DNA of 64,000 nt from Cordilura impudica (GCA_963682025.1 OY821521.1:190960575-191024574); one strand, 5' to 3'; positions 11,175 to 22,829 are shown, counted from the first letter of the stretch. Made by a program: numbers and translations. Notes: generated from the sequence alone by a model not told the origin.

Positions 11175-12160
11175 TCTGTTTGAAAATGCAAAATGAAAAA
11201 TAAAAAAAAATGAAAAATGGGAAAAAAATAAAAAATAAAAAATGAAAAACGCAAAATGAAAAATGAAAAATAAGAAATGAGTAATGAAAAATAAAAAATG
11301 AAAAATAAAAAATTAAAACTAAAAAATGGAAAATAAAAAATGAGAAATGAAAAATAAAAAATTAAAAATTAAAAATAAAAAATTAAAAAAAAAAATTGAA
11401 AATAAAAAATGGAAAATAAAAAATGAAAAATGAAAAACGCAAAATAAAAAATGAAAAATAAAAAATGAGAAATGAGAAATAAAAAATGAAAAATTAAAAA
11501 TAAAAAATTAAAAATAGAAAATAAAAAATGAAAAATAAAAAATTAAAAATAAAAAATGAAAAATAAAAAATGAGAAATGAAAAATAAAAAATAAAAAATG
11601 AAAAATTAAAAATAAAAAATTAAAAATGGAAAATAAAAAATGAAAAATAAAAAATGAAAAATGAAAAATAAAAAATGAGAAATGAAAAATAAAAAATGAA
11701 AAATAAAAAATTAAAAAAAAAAATTGAAAATAAAAAATGGAAAATAAAAAATGAAAAATGAAAAACGCAAAATGAAAAATGAAAAATTAAAAATGAAAAA
11801 TAAAAAATGAGAAATGGAAAATAAAAAATGAAAAAAAAATAAAAAATAAAAAATGGAAAATAAAAAATGAAAATGAAAAATAAGAAATGAAAAATAAAAA
11901 ATGAGAAATGAAAAATAAAAATGAAAAATATAAAATTAAAAATAAAAATGAAAAATAAAAAATGTAAAATAAAAAATGAAAAATAAAAAATGAAAAATAA
12001 AAAATGAAAAATGAAAAATAAAATATGAGAAATGAAAAATAAAAAATGAAAAATGAAAAAATGACAAATGAAAAATGAGAAATGAAAATCAAAAAATAAA
12101 AAATGAAAAATAAAAAATGATAAATAAAACATGAGAAATGGAAAATAAAAAATTAAATGA
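11175..12160. repeat. Heptamer array (AAAAATN)n, left part
   Basis: About 1 kb of imperfect 7-bp repeats, mostly AAAAATG, AAAAATA and AAAAATT, interspersed with GGAAAAT and GAGAAAT variants. The array continues at 12968-13050 beyond a family B insertion. Apparent open frames on the minus strand (Phe/Ile/His/Leu only) are translations of this repeat. Confidence 0.9.
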
Positions 12161-12967
12161 AATAAGTAAGAAAATAATATTCGGTCTAGACCGACTATAC
12201 GATACCCTATACCATGCGTTTAGATACCCTATCTCTCAGGCCCAACTAACTGGATATAGAAAATAAGCATAAACCATATTTGAGTGGGATTTTTATTAAT
12301 TTTTTCGGCTGCAGATATGAAAAAGTTGATATCGGATGCTATATCTATATGGGGACTAGGCCAAAAAATGGACCGATCCTGACCATGTTTGGTAAAGTCT
12401 CTTGTATTTTGTAAAAATATATACAACCAAAATTTGAGAAGAATCAGTGCAATATTTTTGTTTTTTGATAGATTTAAGTGAAGATCGGGAAGCAGCTCTA
12501 TATTGGGCCTATGACTAAGAGTTGTCCAATAGGGATCATTTTTGGACTACTGATTAATGTATGTAATACATACATACAAACCCAATTTGACTAAGATTTG
12601 TGTGATAATTTGGATCTTATGGCAATATATGTTGATTTCATAGGGGTCATTTGTATGGGGGCTAGGTCTGAACATGGACCGATTCTCACCAATTTCAATA
12701 GCCTTCATTCCATAGCCGATAAAAGATTAAATACCAAATTTCATCAAAATATATTCTTATTTGCGACCTGCAGTTTGATTACAAGCTTTACATGGACACA
12801 CAGACGGACGGACGGACGGATGGACGGGCATCGTTAAATCAATTCAGATAGTGATTATGATTCGATCGGTATAATTAAAGATGGGTGTAGGTCAAATATT
12901 TTTGGTTGTTACAAACAGCAGCACAAAGTCATTATACCCAAACCACATAGTGGTATAGGGTATAAAA
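12161..12967 (-). mobile_element. Family B copy B2, inserted in heptamer array
   Basis: Full-length copy starting AAGTAAGAAAATAAT and the GGTCTAGACC palindrome near 12190, ending TGGTATAGGGTATAAAAA at 12967. The tetranucleotide run near 12802 is (GACG)4 then GATG. Heptamer repeat lies on both sides, so the array predates the insertion. Confidence 0.7.
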
Positions 12968-13050
12968 ATGACAAATGAAAAATAAAAAGTGGAAAATGAA
13001 AAATGAAAGACGAAAAATTAAAAATTAAAAATAAAAACGAAAAATTAACC
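12968..13050. repeat. Heptamer array (AAAAATN)n, right part
   Basis: Continuation of the 11.2-12.2 kb array after copy B2, here with GAAAGACGAAAAATT variants. Confidence 0.8.
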
Positions 13051-13821
13051 GGTTGAAATAAAAATAATAATAAATATTTTTATATTAGCATAGCTCCTGC
13101 AGTTGATTGCTATAAGTGATACATAGATAGCGCTTTCTGTTTAATTTTAAAAAAGTGTCATAAAAAAAATTTAACTACTAGATGTTTACACATCTCCCCT
13201 GTGATGGGACTCACACGATTTTTTTTTTATTTTTTGATTTGAAATCATTTTTATTCTTCAACGTAATCTCCCTTAAATGAAATGCACTTCTTCCAACGAT
13301 CCATCTTTATACCCTTGAAAAAATACGATTTGTCAAACTCTTGAAAAATCTCTTTCCGTGGAGCCATCTTTTCAACATTGGGAACATATAATAATCGCTG
13401 GGGGCTAGATTTGGAAAACACGGGGGGTAGGAATACAATTCGTAATGTAAAGACTACAATTTTTCCGAAGCCAAACCAGATGAATGCGTCGGTGCATTGT
13501 TATGTTGGTACAATATTTTTTCTTATTTAATTTCTTCGTCAAATCTGTTCAATAACTCAACATAATACTTTACTTGGCAGTTATTTCTCCAAGTAATGAA
13601 GAAATATTATACCATGTGCATCCCAAAAAAATAGTGGTCATTACCTTTTCAGCCGATTGTTGAGTCTTTGGCCGCTTGTAACCACTTCGCTTGAATCCAC
13701 GTCCCATCCATTGTTATAAATTGACGTAAAAATTCAGTTTAATTTAGCTTAAAAACCTCCAAAGCACACTTTGAATCAAGGAGACGTTTCAGTTTTTGTT
13801 CAGCTGCACCCATCGAGCAGA

Positions 13822-15003
13822 AAGCTTTTCAAACTCTTTCTTTTAACTCAAACTCTCTGTTTGTCTGTCTGTCTGCCATGTGTGGACCCCATTCCCGCTT
13901 ATCCAAATGATTTAGAACTTGGCCCATAGTCTTTTCGTGACTACAGATTAATTTTGACTTAGTTACGCACAGTCACGCGAGGTCACGCACAGTCACGAAG
14001 TGATTTAAATGTCATTTCCCCTCATCCGATCGATCTCAAAATTGGTCCATGCACTTGCTGAAAAAAAAAGAATAACTTTGACTTAGTCACGCACAGTCAC
14101 GCGTGGTCACGCACAATCACGGAGTGATCTAAATGTCATTTCCTCTCATCCGATCGATCTCAAACTCAAACTGTAAAAAAAGATTAACTCTGACTTAGTC
14201 ATGCGCAGTCACGCATGGTCACGCACAGTCACGGAGTGATCTAAATGTCATTTCCCCTCATCCGATCAATTTAAAACTTGGTCCATATACTTGCTGTGAA
14301 AAAAATATTAACTTTGACTTAGTCACGCACAGTCACGCATAATCGCGCACAGTCACGGAGTGATTAAAATGTCATTTACCCTCATCCGACCGATCTGAAA
14401 CTTGGTCGATATAATTGCTGTAAAGAAAGATCAACTTAGTTACGTGCAGTCACGCGCAGTCACGCACAGTCACGGAGTGATCTAAATGTCATTTCCCCTC
14501 ATCCGATCGATCTGAAACTTGATCCATACACTTGGTGTGAAAAAAAATTAACTTTGATTTAGTCACGCACTATCACGTATGGTCACGCACATTCACGGAA
14601 TGATCTATATGTCATTTACTCTCATCCTACCGATCTTAAACTTGTCGATATACTTGCTGTAAAGAATGATCAACTTCGACATAGTCACGTGCAGTCACGC
14701 GCAGTCACGCACAGTCACGGAGTGATCTAAATGTCATTTCCCCTCATCCGATCGATCTGAAACTTGATCCATACACTTGGTGTGAAAAAAAGATTAACTT
14801 TGACATAGTCACGCACAGTCACGGAGAGATTAAAACCCCACTTCCCCTCATCCGATCGATCTGAACCTATGTCCGTAGACTTGTTGTGGCCAAAGATTAA
14901 TTTTAAGATAGTCACACACAGTCACGCACAGTCACGGATATATTCAAAACTCATATGCATAAGGAAAGAAAGAGTTTTAATAAAAACTTTGTTTTTATGG
15001 GTT
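13822..15003 (-). mobile_element. Element F, copy F1, with about nine ~120-bp internal units
   Basis: The ends are AACTCTTTCTTTTAACTCAAA (left, followed by a GTCT run at 13860-13880) and AGAGTTTTAATAAAAACTTTG then GGGTTA (right). The same ends in reverse order bound a ~290-bp copy at 55687-55975. The interior holds about nine units with AGTCACGCACAGTCACGG, then AGTGATCTAAATGTCATTTC, CCCTCATCCGATCGATCT and AAACTTGGTCCATAYACTTG. It interrupts a mariner gene, so it was inserted as a unit. The ORF at 14727-14915 is part of the units. Confidence 0.7.
13955..14945. repeat. Minisatellite, ~110-130-bp units rich in GTCACG
   Basis: Units start near 13960, 14083, 14196, 14318, 14440, 14562, 14680, 14805 and 14910. 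Neighbouring units are about 80-90% alike by eye. Within each unit AGTCACGCRC repeats every 10 bp, a second and shorter periodicity. Confidence 0.85.
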
Positions 15004-15479
15004 ATATTATTTGATATTTAAATGATCATGTAATATATGCCGAACTCACTCTGTTGATATCTTTATGATGCCAGCAATCTCACTCACTTTAATCTTTCGA
15101 TCATCAAATACAACCCGATGCACTTTTCTTACGTTTTCTTCGGTAACTGCCTCATTTGGACGACCAGGACGATCTGCGTCATATATTCTCATACGACCAC
15201 GTTTTAATCGGAATACCACCTCTTAACCATCGAATATGACGGCGAAGATTAACCATAATGTTTATCAATCCATTCTTTGACTTGGACAGTATTTTTCCTT
15301 TTTATCAAAACACGAAACTCTTTGGATTTCATTTTTTCATTTATATAACGGTAACTTTTTTTCTATTAGTGAAATTTCATGAAATTTGATAAAATTTTTC
15401 TGAAAGATGGCCCTACTGAAAAATAATAAAATTTGACACTTGTCGCGCCATCTCTATGTGAGGCCACGTATTTTTTATT

Positions 15480-17870
15480 ATATTATTTTCATTAAATATT
15501 ATAGTTGTTCTATATGCCAACTTGTCGCCCAAAGCCATGTTAGGCGCGAGACATTCTTAGCTATGAATTGCAACGTAATAAATTTATAAGCAACATACAT
15601 AAAATTTAACAAAAAGCTGGTCATTTGTTTGTTAGTTTATGTTCAAACTATCTGAGCTTTTCAAAAGTATTAAAGACGCCAATAACATAAATCATATAAT
15701 TTCGATTAGAGCTTCATAAGAGTTGAAAAAGATTTACCCTTTCCATTTTGAGGGAACGTAAGCTCCACAGACCAACTGGATCTTTGATAAAGCAAATTTG
15801 CCCTCTTAAATAAATCGATCTTTAGTAAGGTCCGATTTATAATTTTAAGCATCCAAAAACTATGCTTTCATATATTTTTCCATGGTAAAATGTCAGATTT
15901 TTGGGATCTTTTTTCATTTGGAAAAGTCCTTCATTAAATAATATTTAAATTTTTAGTTCTCAGTTCCAAGAACATATTAATTAATTTATTTTTTTTTTTT
16001 AATGCGTAAGGCCATAAAATAAACTGGCCCCTCCATTGTCATTCCAAAGAAACAACAAAACAACTATAATCGAATGATATGCGGCCTATTTTTTTCTTTT
16101 TAATACTATTTGGTTCACTTGATTTTAGCGTTATGATTTTTAATGTTGCATTATTGTGGCCACAACCACAATCACACTACAAACGTACTTACTACTTGCC
16201 ACCTTTGTGATGAGGCGTTGAATGCCTTTGAAAATAAGCGATGCATTCAAGCATTTACCGACAACAATTGCCACCAAAATGTCTACCGCAGTTCATTGTA
16301 GTCGAGAAGAGCAAGCATTGATTCAACAATAACACATGTGAATGTAGTGCTGGGTAATAAACTAAATACACAAACACAATATGCGTTAATAAGAACGATC
16401 ACCGGCATTAAGTGAAATGAATACAAAGGAAAGGAAAAAGTAAATGTAACGCCTGCGCAAATGTTGTACCACTTAAACGCCGCTAAGCCACCAAAGACGA
16501 TCGATTGTCTTCTCTTCCTTTGTACAGCTCTCTGTTTGGCTCATTCACACATGATGATGATGATGATGACGATGATCCTTTAATGTATTTTTTTTTTTTA
16601 ATTTTTAAAATTTTTGGTGGGTTTTATGTGCTGGTTTTATGGTGTTAAACGTTAATGCGCGTGCCGCTCTCTTTTACTCACTAAAAATTTGAGCAGCGAT
16701 ATAAAATTGTGTAATAATCTTACTAAATAATAGCGAGATCACAGAAATTTCACCGCTCTACAATTAGTTAAGGTAACGCCATTTTCAAAAGAGAAAGAGA
16801 GAGAGAGAGACAGCAAAAGGACAATTAATAGCCATAAAGGATAGTTTATGTAATGAGATCAGAAATTCTCACCAACTGACGCATTTATTTATTATAAATT
16901 TTTGAAAAAGAAATTGTGTTAAAGTAGGCGTTTTTAAAATTACACTTAACTGAAATATCATGATGTTAATTTAACATGCAACTGACGTTTTTTTTTTACT
17001 ATGCTTCGCAGGCTTAAGAACATTTTGGCTTTATTATTTAATTTGTTGCCCCCACTCGTATGATCATAATTAATTGCCATTTAAATGTTGAATCATCTTT
17101 CAGGTAGTAGCAGTGATTAATTTATTCACATCTGTTTCTTTTACTAAATTATTTTAAATTAATCAATTTTGATTTTAAAGATGGTATAAACCTTCTTAGC
17201 GGCATTTAGAGCCAAAAAATTTAACAGTTTTTATCATGTTGTTTTTTTTTTTTTTTTTTTGAAATCTTCAAACAGGTCTTTCAAAATTCTAAATTGACAC
17301 TTTGCCTGTTAAAAATATGATATTTTTAACCCCTCAGCATAAAAAAAAAAATATAAAAAATCATAAGAAGTGATTTGAAAAGCAGTAGTCTTTTACAAGA
17401 GCTTAAGTTGTTATACGAAGTGTATTGGTTATGTAAATTTTTCTTTTTGTTGGCTTTACAAAGAACTTCTTAATGCTCATTATTAATGTGAACATTTTAA
17501 TCTTAATTAGTAAATATAAGAATAGCTTATTAAATAGTTTGAAAAATTGAAAAGTTGTCATAACAGCGTGTAGACAAAGCGTCATGATCAAAGGTTGAAG
17601 TTACGACGGCTTAAAAGGTAAGAGTTTTTATATTTTACTACTGTGCCCTGTAGTACTCCTCTACAACTTACCGAGACTTATTGACATGCATGTTTTCATA
17701 AACAATTTATCGTACGAAGTTTGTATTTTGCAATTAAAACATTTTAGTTTATCTATTTAATATTTTTTTAATTCAATGCTAGGTGTTATACAATATTTTT
17801 TGTTTTTTCATTCAGCGCAATAGTTATCAAATTCTGGAGAAAACTACATGAGAAAAACAATGATTTTCCA
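15480..17870. other. Unassigned, partly lower-copy-looking DNA
   Basis: No gene, terminal repeats or family matches found. Simple repeats occur: (GAT)n near 16550-16575, (GA)n near 16795-16811, and T-runs near 15990, 16590 and 17245. The stretch 16140-16560 is less AT-rich than its surroundings and lacks the families seen elsewhere, so it may be host non-coding DNA. Confidence 0.4.
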
Positions 17871-17915
17871 AATTAAATCCGGCAACAGTCGGGATATTCA
17901 AAAATGTAAGCGAAA

Positions 17916-18089
17916 CAATTTCCTCATTTAAAGGTAAATAATAACTATCCCGTTAATAACAACCAAATAAACAATGGTGATTATATTTCTTATTCACAAG
18001 TAGTTAAAGGTAACACAAATAATAGTGAATTTCGTCTTTTGAAGAGACTAGAACGTATGATGGACAAAATGCTTGAAATGATGACATAA
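17916..18089 (+). pseudogene. LINE ORF1 C-terminal remnant
   Basis: In one frame the sequence reads NNQINNGDYISYSQVVKG, then RLLKRLERMMDKMLEMMT and a stop at 18087-18089. An amphipathic Met/Leu-rich C-terminal helix like this ends ORF1 (Gag-like RNA-binding protein) of many jockey-clade LINEs. The upstream zinc-knuckle region is absent because the element is 5'-truncated. The ORF2 start at 18103 lies 14 bp downstream, the usual close ORF1-ORF2 spacing. Confidence 0.6.
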
Positions 18090-18102
18090 AATTGATGAAA
18101 TT

Positions 18103-20307
18103 ATGAAAATAATTTTAAGAATCGCAACATGGAATGCAAACGGAGCTTCCATCATAAAAATTAAAAATTAAAAATTAAAAATTAAAAATAAAAAATTAAA
18201 AATTAAAAATTAAAAATTAAAAATGAAAAATGAAAAATTAAAAATTAAAAATTAAAAATTAAAAATTAAAAATTAAAAATTAAAAATTAAAAATTAAAAA
18301 TTAAAAATTAAAATTAAAAATTAAAAATTAAAAATTAAAAATTAAAAATTAAAAATTAAAAATTAAAATTTAAAAATTAAAAATTAAAAATTAAAAATTA
18401 AAAATTAAAAATTAAAAATTAAAAATTAAAAATTAAAAATTAAAAATTAAAAATTAAAAATTAAAAATTAAAAATAAAAAATTAAAAATTAAAAATTAAA
18501 AATTAAAAATTAAAAATTAAAAATTAAAAATTAAAAATTAAAAATTAAAAATTAAAAATTAAAAATTAAAAATTAAAAATTAAAAATTAAAATATCGATA
18601 TTTCATTAATCTCAGAAACTCATTTGACAGACAAAACACATTTCAACATAAAGGGTTACGATCTTATAAAAGCTAACCATCCGGATGGTACTGCTCATGC
18701 CGGTTCTGCAGTTTTAATAAAATTTTCATTAAAATTTGAACCAATCGATGCCGCGGTTTATAGTTGGTAGCGATTTTAATGCCAAGCACACCTGGTGGGA
18801 GTCAAGAATTGCCATTCCTAAGGGAAAACGAACTTTATAAATGCATCATTAAACATAAATACAAAACGATATCTACAGGAAAACGTACATATTGGCCAAG
18901 CGACATTTATAAGATGCCAGATTTATTAGATTTCTTCGTATGTTCTGGTATACCAAGTAATTCATTAGATATTATTGATTGTGATGATCTTAGTTCGGAT
19001 CACACACCCACTATACTACATTATAATACATACATACAAACTGTGTCAAAAATTTGTAAAATTATTTCTACCAAAACAGACATTAAATATTTCCAAAATG
19101 GGATGGATGCGAATTTACAATTAAATATTTCACTTAAATCAGATGAAGAGCTTGATTCAGCTGTTGATAAATTCGTAAAATTAATTCAAGAAGCTGCCCT
19201 TTTATCAACGCCACAATCAGTTCCGCATAATAGTAATATGGTTATTATATTTACTGAAATAAGAGATCTAATTAGAAATAAAAGAAGACTTCGAAAAGTT
19301 TGGCAATCCAGTAGAAATCCGAGAGACAAAACATTTTACAACAGAGCTGCCAACAACCTAAGAAATCGCATTGCTGAAACCAAAAATGATAACTAGTCAA
19401 ATTTCTGAAGAAATCTGAGTGCCACCAATAATAATGAACCCAGTTTATGGAAGGCAACAAAATATCTGAAAAATTCAACTAAAAGAGATATCCCAATAAA
19501 AGGATCTAATTAAACTTGGTGTCGTAGTAACAAAAATAAAGCTGATGCATTTGGTGAACATTTAGAAAAAATATTTCAACCATTCCCTTCAACAAATAAT
19601 AATGGAGGATCTGATATTAAAGAATTCTTAGAGTATCCCTGCCAAATGGATTTTTCAATAAAATCGTTTTCACCACGAGAAGTTTTTAATGAAATCACCA
19701 AGCTTAACAGTACTAAAGCGCCTGAACATGATAAACTTGATCCAATAGTAGCAAAATCCGGAGATTATTATGATACCTAAGCCCGGCAAACGTGAAAATG
19801 TTACATCTTCCTACAGACCCATCAGTTTGTTGCCAACTTTCTCCAAAATTTTTGAAAGATTACTATCAAGTAGAGTATTACCTATTATCGAAAAGAAAAA
19901 TATCATCCCTGATCATCAGTTTGGCTTTCGTTATGAACATGGAACACCAGAGCAGTGTCACCGATTAGTAAATGTTATAACAGACTCACTGGAAAAAAAT
20001 TATACTGTATGGCATACAGGTATTTTATATAAACTTAAAAGCCTCTTGCCAACCGGTGTGGACATATGGCATTCAGTCAAAAACTTTACGTGGTATTGGA
20101 AATGCTCCATGGTACATGACAAACAAACAGATACATAGAGATCTTAAAATTCCATTTATTAAGGATGAAATTAATAAATTTAGCACCCGATGTATAGATC
20201 GGCTTAGTAATCACAGTAATGTGTTAGCAATAACTTTATTTGACGAAATGGAGGAAGTTAGAAGATTAAAAAGACTTCATGTCTTAGACGTAACCTTTAC
20301 AAAATAA
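18103..20307 (+). pseudogene. Jockey-type LINE ORF2 (endonuclease + reverse transcriptase), broken
   Basis: ORF2 encodes an apurinic-type endonuclease followed by reverse transcriptase. It opens MKIILRIATWNANGAS, with the conserved N of 'WNANG', then is split by the heptamer array. After the array come ISLISETHLT (a catalytic Glu) and, past a deletion, VGSDFNAKHTWWE near 18763. A frameshift near 18825 leads to ENELYKCIIKHKY and SSDHTPT (catalytic Asp-His at 18998-19003). The linker AVDKFVKLIQEAA and KRRLRKVWQSSRNPRDK follow, then PKPGK, SYRPISLLPTFSKIFERL and HQFGFR (19776-19930). Most RT motifs including YxDD are deleted. The C-terminal RLKRLHVLDV ends at 20305-20307. Stops, frameshifts and deletions make it dead. 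Confidence 0.9.
18155..18595. repeat. Heptamer array (AAAAATT)n inside the LINE endonuclease
   Basis: About 440 bp of nearly uniform AAAAATT heptamers lie between the codons for WNANGAS and ISLISETH. LINE sequence continues on both sides and the repeat is far more uniform than the decayed flanks, so it expanded after insertion. It is the reverse complement of the unit at 31.3-36.8 kb. Confidence 0.95.
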
Positions 20308-20574
20308 ATGTAAATAACATAATATAAACATTGCAAATATTGTAAATACAATCCTAAATATATAGAAAGTAAAATCTGTAAAGAAATATTTATAGTTTAT
20401 TAAGTTTATTACAGTTTATTAAGCTTACTGAAGCTTAATAACGTATGTTAAGTTAAGTTACATATTCAAATTTACTAACTATTGTAAAATAGATTGTAAA
20501 TAAAAGAAAATAACAAAAAAATCCGGCAACTTTTAACATTTCACCCTGAATTTACAATATATTTTGGCAATTTA

Positions 20575-20850
20575 TTATTTTAGCGTTTTTTGTGTTTGTC
20601 AATTTTTCATGTTTTAGCGATTTTTGGTTTTGCTGATTTTTTTATTTTGAAGATTTCAATTTTAGCCGTTTTTTGTTCTTCGCGATTTTTGGTTTTGCCG
20701 ATTTTTGATTTTGGCGATTTTCGGTTTTGGCGATTTTTGATTTTAGCGATTTTTGATTTTCGCGATTTTTAATTTGTAAGAAATTTGTTTTTGGCGATTT
20801 TTGATTTTGGCGATTTTCAGTTTTGGCGTTTTTTGATTTTGGCGATTTCG
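20575..20850. repeat. 16-bp minisatellite GCGATTTTTGATTTTG
   Basis: About 15 units of period 16 with variants such as GCGATTTTCGGTTTTG and GCGATTTTTAATTTGT. It begins just downstream of the LINE target duplication. Open frames on both strands across it are repeat translations. Confidence 0.9.
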
Positions 20851-20924
20851 CCCTATTTTGCACGACTACTCAATTTGTAATTAATGTACTTGTTTCAGGA
20901 CTGTCGCCTTCATACTACTTCATT

Positions 20925-21015
20925 ATTTTTTTTTTGGATAGGAGGTGCCACGCCCACCAATCCTATCACGCCCATTTTTATCTGACTACTCACATTAAAA
21001 TGTAAAGGACTCGTA
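20925..21015. repeat. Family D repeat fragment
   Basis: AGGAGGTGCCACGCCCACCA, then TCCTATCACGCCCATTTTTA and CTGACTACTCACATTAA match one unit of the tandem family D array at 28.1-28.5 kb. Confidence 0.55.
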
Positions 21016-21220
21016 CAAAATGTCTAGGCTTTTCCTCCTATAGTACTCCAGTTATATGATATTATATATTTACATTGTATGGGCATGGCCACGGCCACTA
21101 CTCCGTTCATGCCCAAATGTGTTCAAATGGGTTTTTTCTGATAATTCCTAAAAAGATTTCAATAATTGCTTAAACTAGCTTATAAACCAAACTAGGATAG
21201 TGTTCATATTTTGCTCTTAG

Positions 21221-22000
21221 TTTTTATACCCTATACCACTATGTGGTTTGGGTATAATGACTTTGTGCTGCTGTTTGTAACTACCAAAAATATTTGACCT
21301 AGATCCATGTTTCATTATACCGATCGAATCAGAATCACTATCTGATTCGATTTAATGATGTCCGTCCGTCCGTCCGTCTGTGTGTCCATGTAAAGCTTGT
21401 AATCAAACTGCAGGTCGCAAATATGAATATATTTCTATGAAATTTGGTATATAAGCTTTTATCGGCCATGGGATGAACGCTATTGAAATTGGTGAGAATC
21501 GGTCGATGTTCAGACCTAGCCCCCATACAAATGACCAATATGAAATCGACTTAAATTGCCATAAGATCCAAATTATCATATAAATCTTAGTCAAATTGGG
21601 TTTGTATGTGTTTGTTACATCCATTAATCAGTAGTCCAAAAATGATCCCTATGGGACAACTCTTAGTCATAGACCCCATATAGAGCTGCTTCCCGATCTT
21701 CACTTAAATCTATCAAAAAACAAAAATATTGCACTGATTCTTCTAAAATTTTGTTTGTATATATTTTTGCAAAATACAAGAGACCTTACCAAACATGGTC
21801 AGGATCGGTCCATTTTTGGGCCTAGTCCCCATATAGATATAGCATCCGATATGAACTTTTTCATATCTGCAGACAACAAAATTTATAAAAATCCCACTCA
21901 AATTTGGTTTTGCTTATTTTCTATGTCCAGTTAGTTGGGCCTATGGGGTAGGGCTTCTAAACGCATGGTATAGGGTATCCTATAGTCGGTCTAGACTTGT
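21221..22000 (+). mobile_element. Family B copy B3
   Basis: Reads in the opposite direction to B1 and B2: it starts TTTTTATACCCTATACCAC, has GTCC repeats near 21361, and ends in GGTATAGGGTAT then a hairpin that is cut off after GGTCTAGAC. The terminal ~20 bp are therefore lost or altered. Length is otherwise full. Confidence 0.7.
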
Positions 22001-22187
22001 TATGTGTGATTTAGGGATAACTTTTTTTTTTCAATTTACTATGAAAGAAGTCACAATTATGGCAATTTTGTCTAAGCAAAAAGCGTGAAAAAGTATCACA
22101 AAAAGCGCTAAAATTAAAGACAAAAAAGGACAGATTTCACAGTATAATGGCTAGATCTTTGACAATGATGTTGCAAGTAAATAAGAT

Positions 22188-22829
22188 AATTCTGTGGTTT
22201 TCTGGGATAACAGTCCTGTAGATATGGGCAATAAATACGTTATATAAAATTTTGAGTCAAAAATCTTCAGAGGAATAGATCCTAGAGAAGGACGAAAAAG
22301 CTATATGTAAATTACACTTAGTGTGCAGATAAAACAAATTATGTCGACAAACGTCGTTTTCTTTGAAAAAGAAAACTACCGATGCAACCACCCATGTAGA
22401 TATAAGTTGTTGTTGCTTGAAAAATGGATTTTTTTGTTCGTCAAAAAAAAGTTAAAGGGACTTAGCATGAGAATATAACAACGTATCAAGAATTATAGCG
22501 ACAAAAAATAACAGAAATAAACACACAAGTTTTTAAAAGTGGTTATAAACTGAAAAATAATCCAAAATTATTTTGCATATTTTTTCGTTTTCTGAGAAAA
22601 TAATTTGTGAGCGATCAAACGTAGCTTGGCATACGTCGTTAGTGCCGCAAATTAATTTAATACACATTTAAGTTACGTCGTTATTTAAGAAAAAACTCAG
22701 AAATGGTCAATATTTCTTTTTTAAAAATTTAACACATGTAAAGAGCATTAAATATTAATATATTTGACATCGGTAACTCAAAACTGACAAAAATGGACAT
22801 ACGCGGTTATTCCAGAAAACCACAGAATT
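22188..22829. mobile_element. Non-autonomous TIR element, ~640 bp
   Basis: The ends AATTCTGTGGTTTTCTGGG (22188) and the inverse copy near 22808-22829 match over about 23 bp with one mismatch. TA adjoins each end, compatible with a TA target duplication and a Tc1/mariner-type MITE. There is no transposase. Internal GTCGACAAACGTCGTT and CATACGTCGTTAGTGC segments may be subterminal sites. Confidence 0.6.

Larger units (their letters stand above)
13251..15332 (-). pseudogene. mariner transposase, interrupted
   Basis: Reading leftwards from 15332 it starts MKSKEFRVLIKRKNTVQ, then EWIDKHYG and the helix-turn-helix region with many lesions. After the inserted element, KLSARWVQLNKN (about 13815) resumes where a mariner has LSARWVPRxL. 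The C-terminus is MDRWKKCISFKGDYVEE with its stop at 13251-13253. Catalytic-domain order is otherwise hard to follow because of frameshifts. The N- and C-termini are unambiguous mariner hallmarks. The subfamily differs from the copies at 9.2 and 30.7 kb. Confidence 0.75.
13204..15471 (-). mobile_element. mariner-like element split by a minisatellite-bearing element
   Basis: A transposase reads on the minus strand from 15332 to 13251 but is interrupted at about 13822-15003. Candidate inverted ends are TGGGACTCACACGAT near 13205 and the inverse of TGGCCTCACATAGAGAT near 15470; they match imperfectly. Without the insertion it would be about 1.1 kb. Confidence 0.65.
17887..20520 (+). mobile_element. 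5'-truncated jockey-type LINE with target-site duplication
   Basis: ATCCGGCAAC occurs immediately before (17877-17886) and immediately after (20521-20530) this block. Flanking A-runs make the exact length 10-12 bp. The block opens inside the end of ORF1, continues with ORF2 and ends in an A-rich 3' tail (AAAATAACAAAAAAA). This is the expected product of target-primed reverse transcription with 5' truncation. It later lost a piece of endonuclease and most of the RT and gained a heptamer array. Confidence 0.88.

Noticed and set aside
11620..12132. 170-codon minus-strand frame made of Phe, Ile, His, Leu and Ser
   Set aside because: It is the translation of the (AAAAATN)n array; the same residues recur with period seven bases and a second frame gives the same pattern.
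13955..14945. Regular repeat array considered as CRISPR
   Set aside because: Whole ~120-bp units repeat without unique spacers, and the setting is an insect transposon.
20590..20863. Open frames on both strands with Phe/Asp/Gly or Lys/Asn repeats
   Set aside because: Translations of the 16-bp minisatellite.
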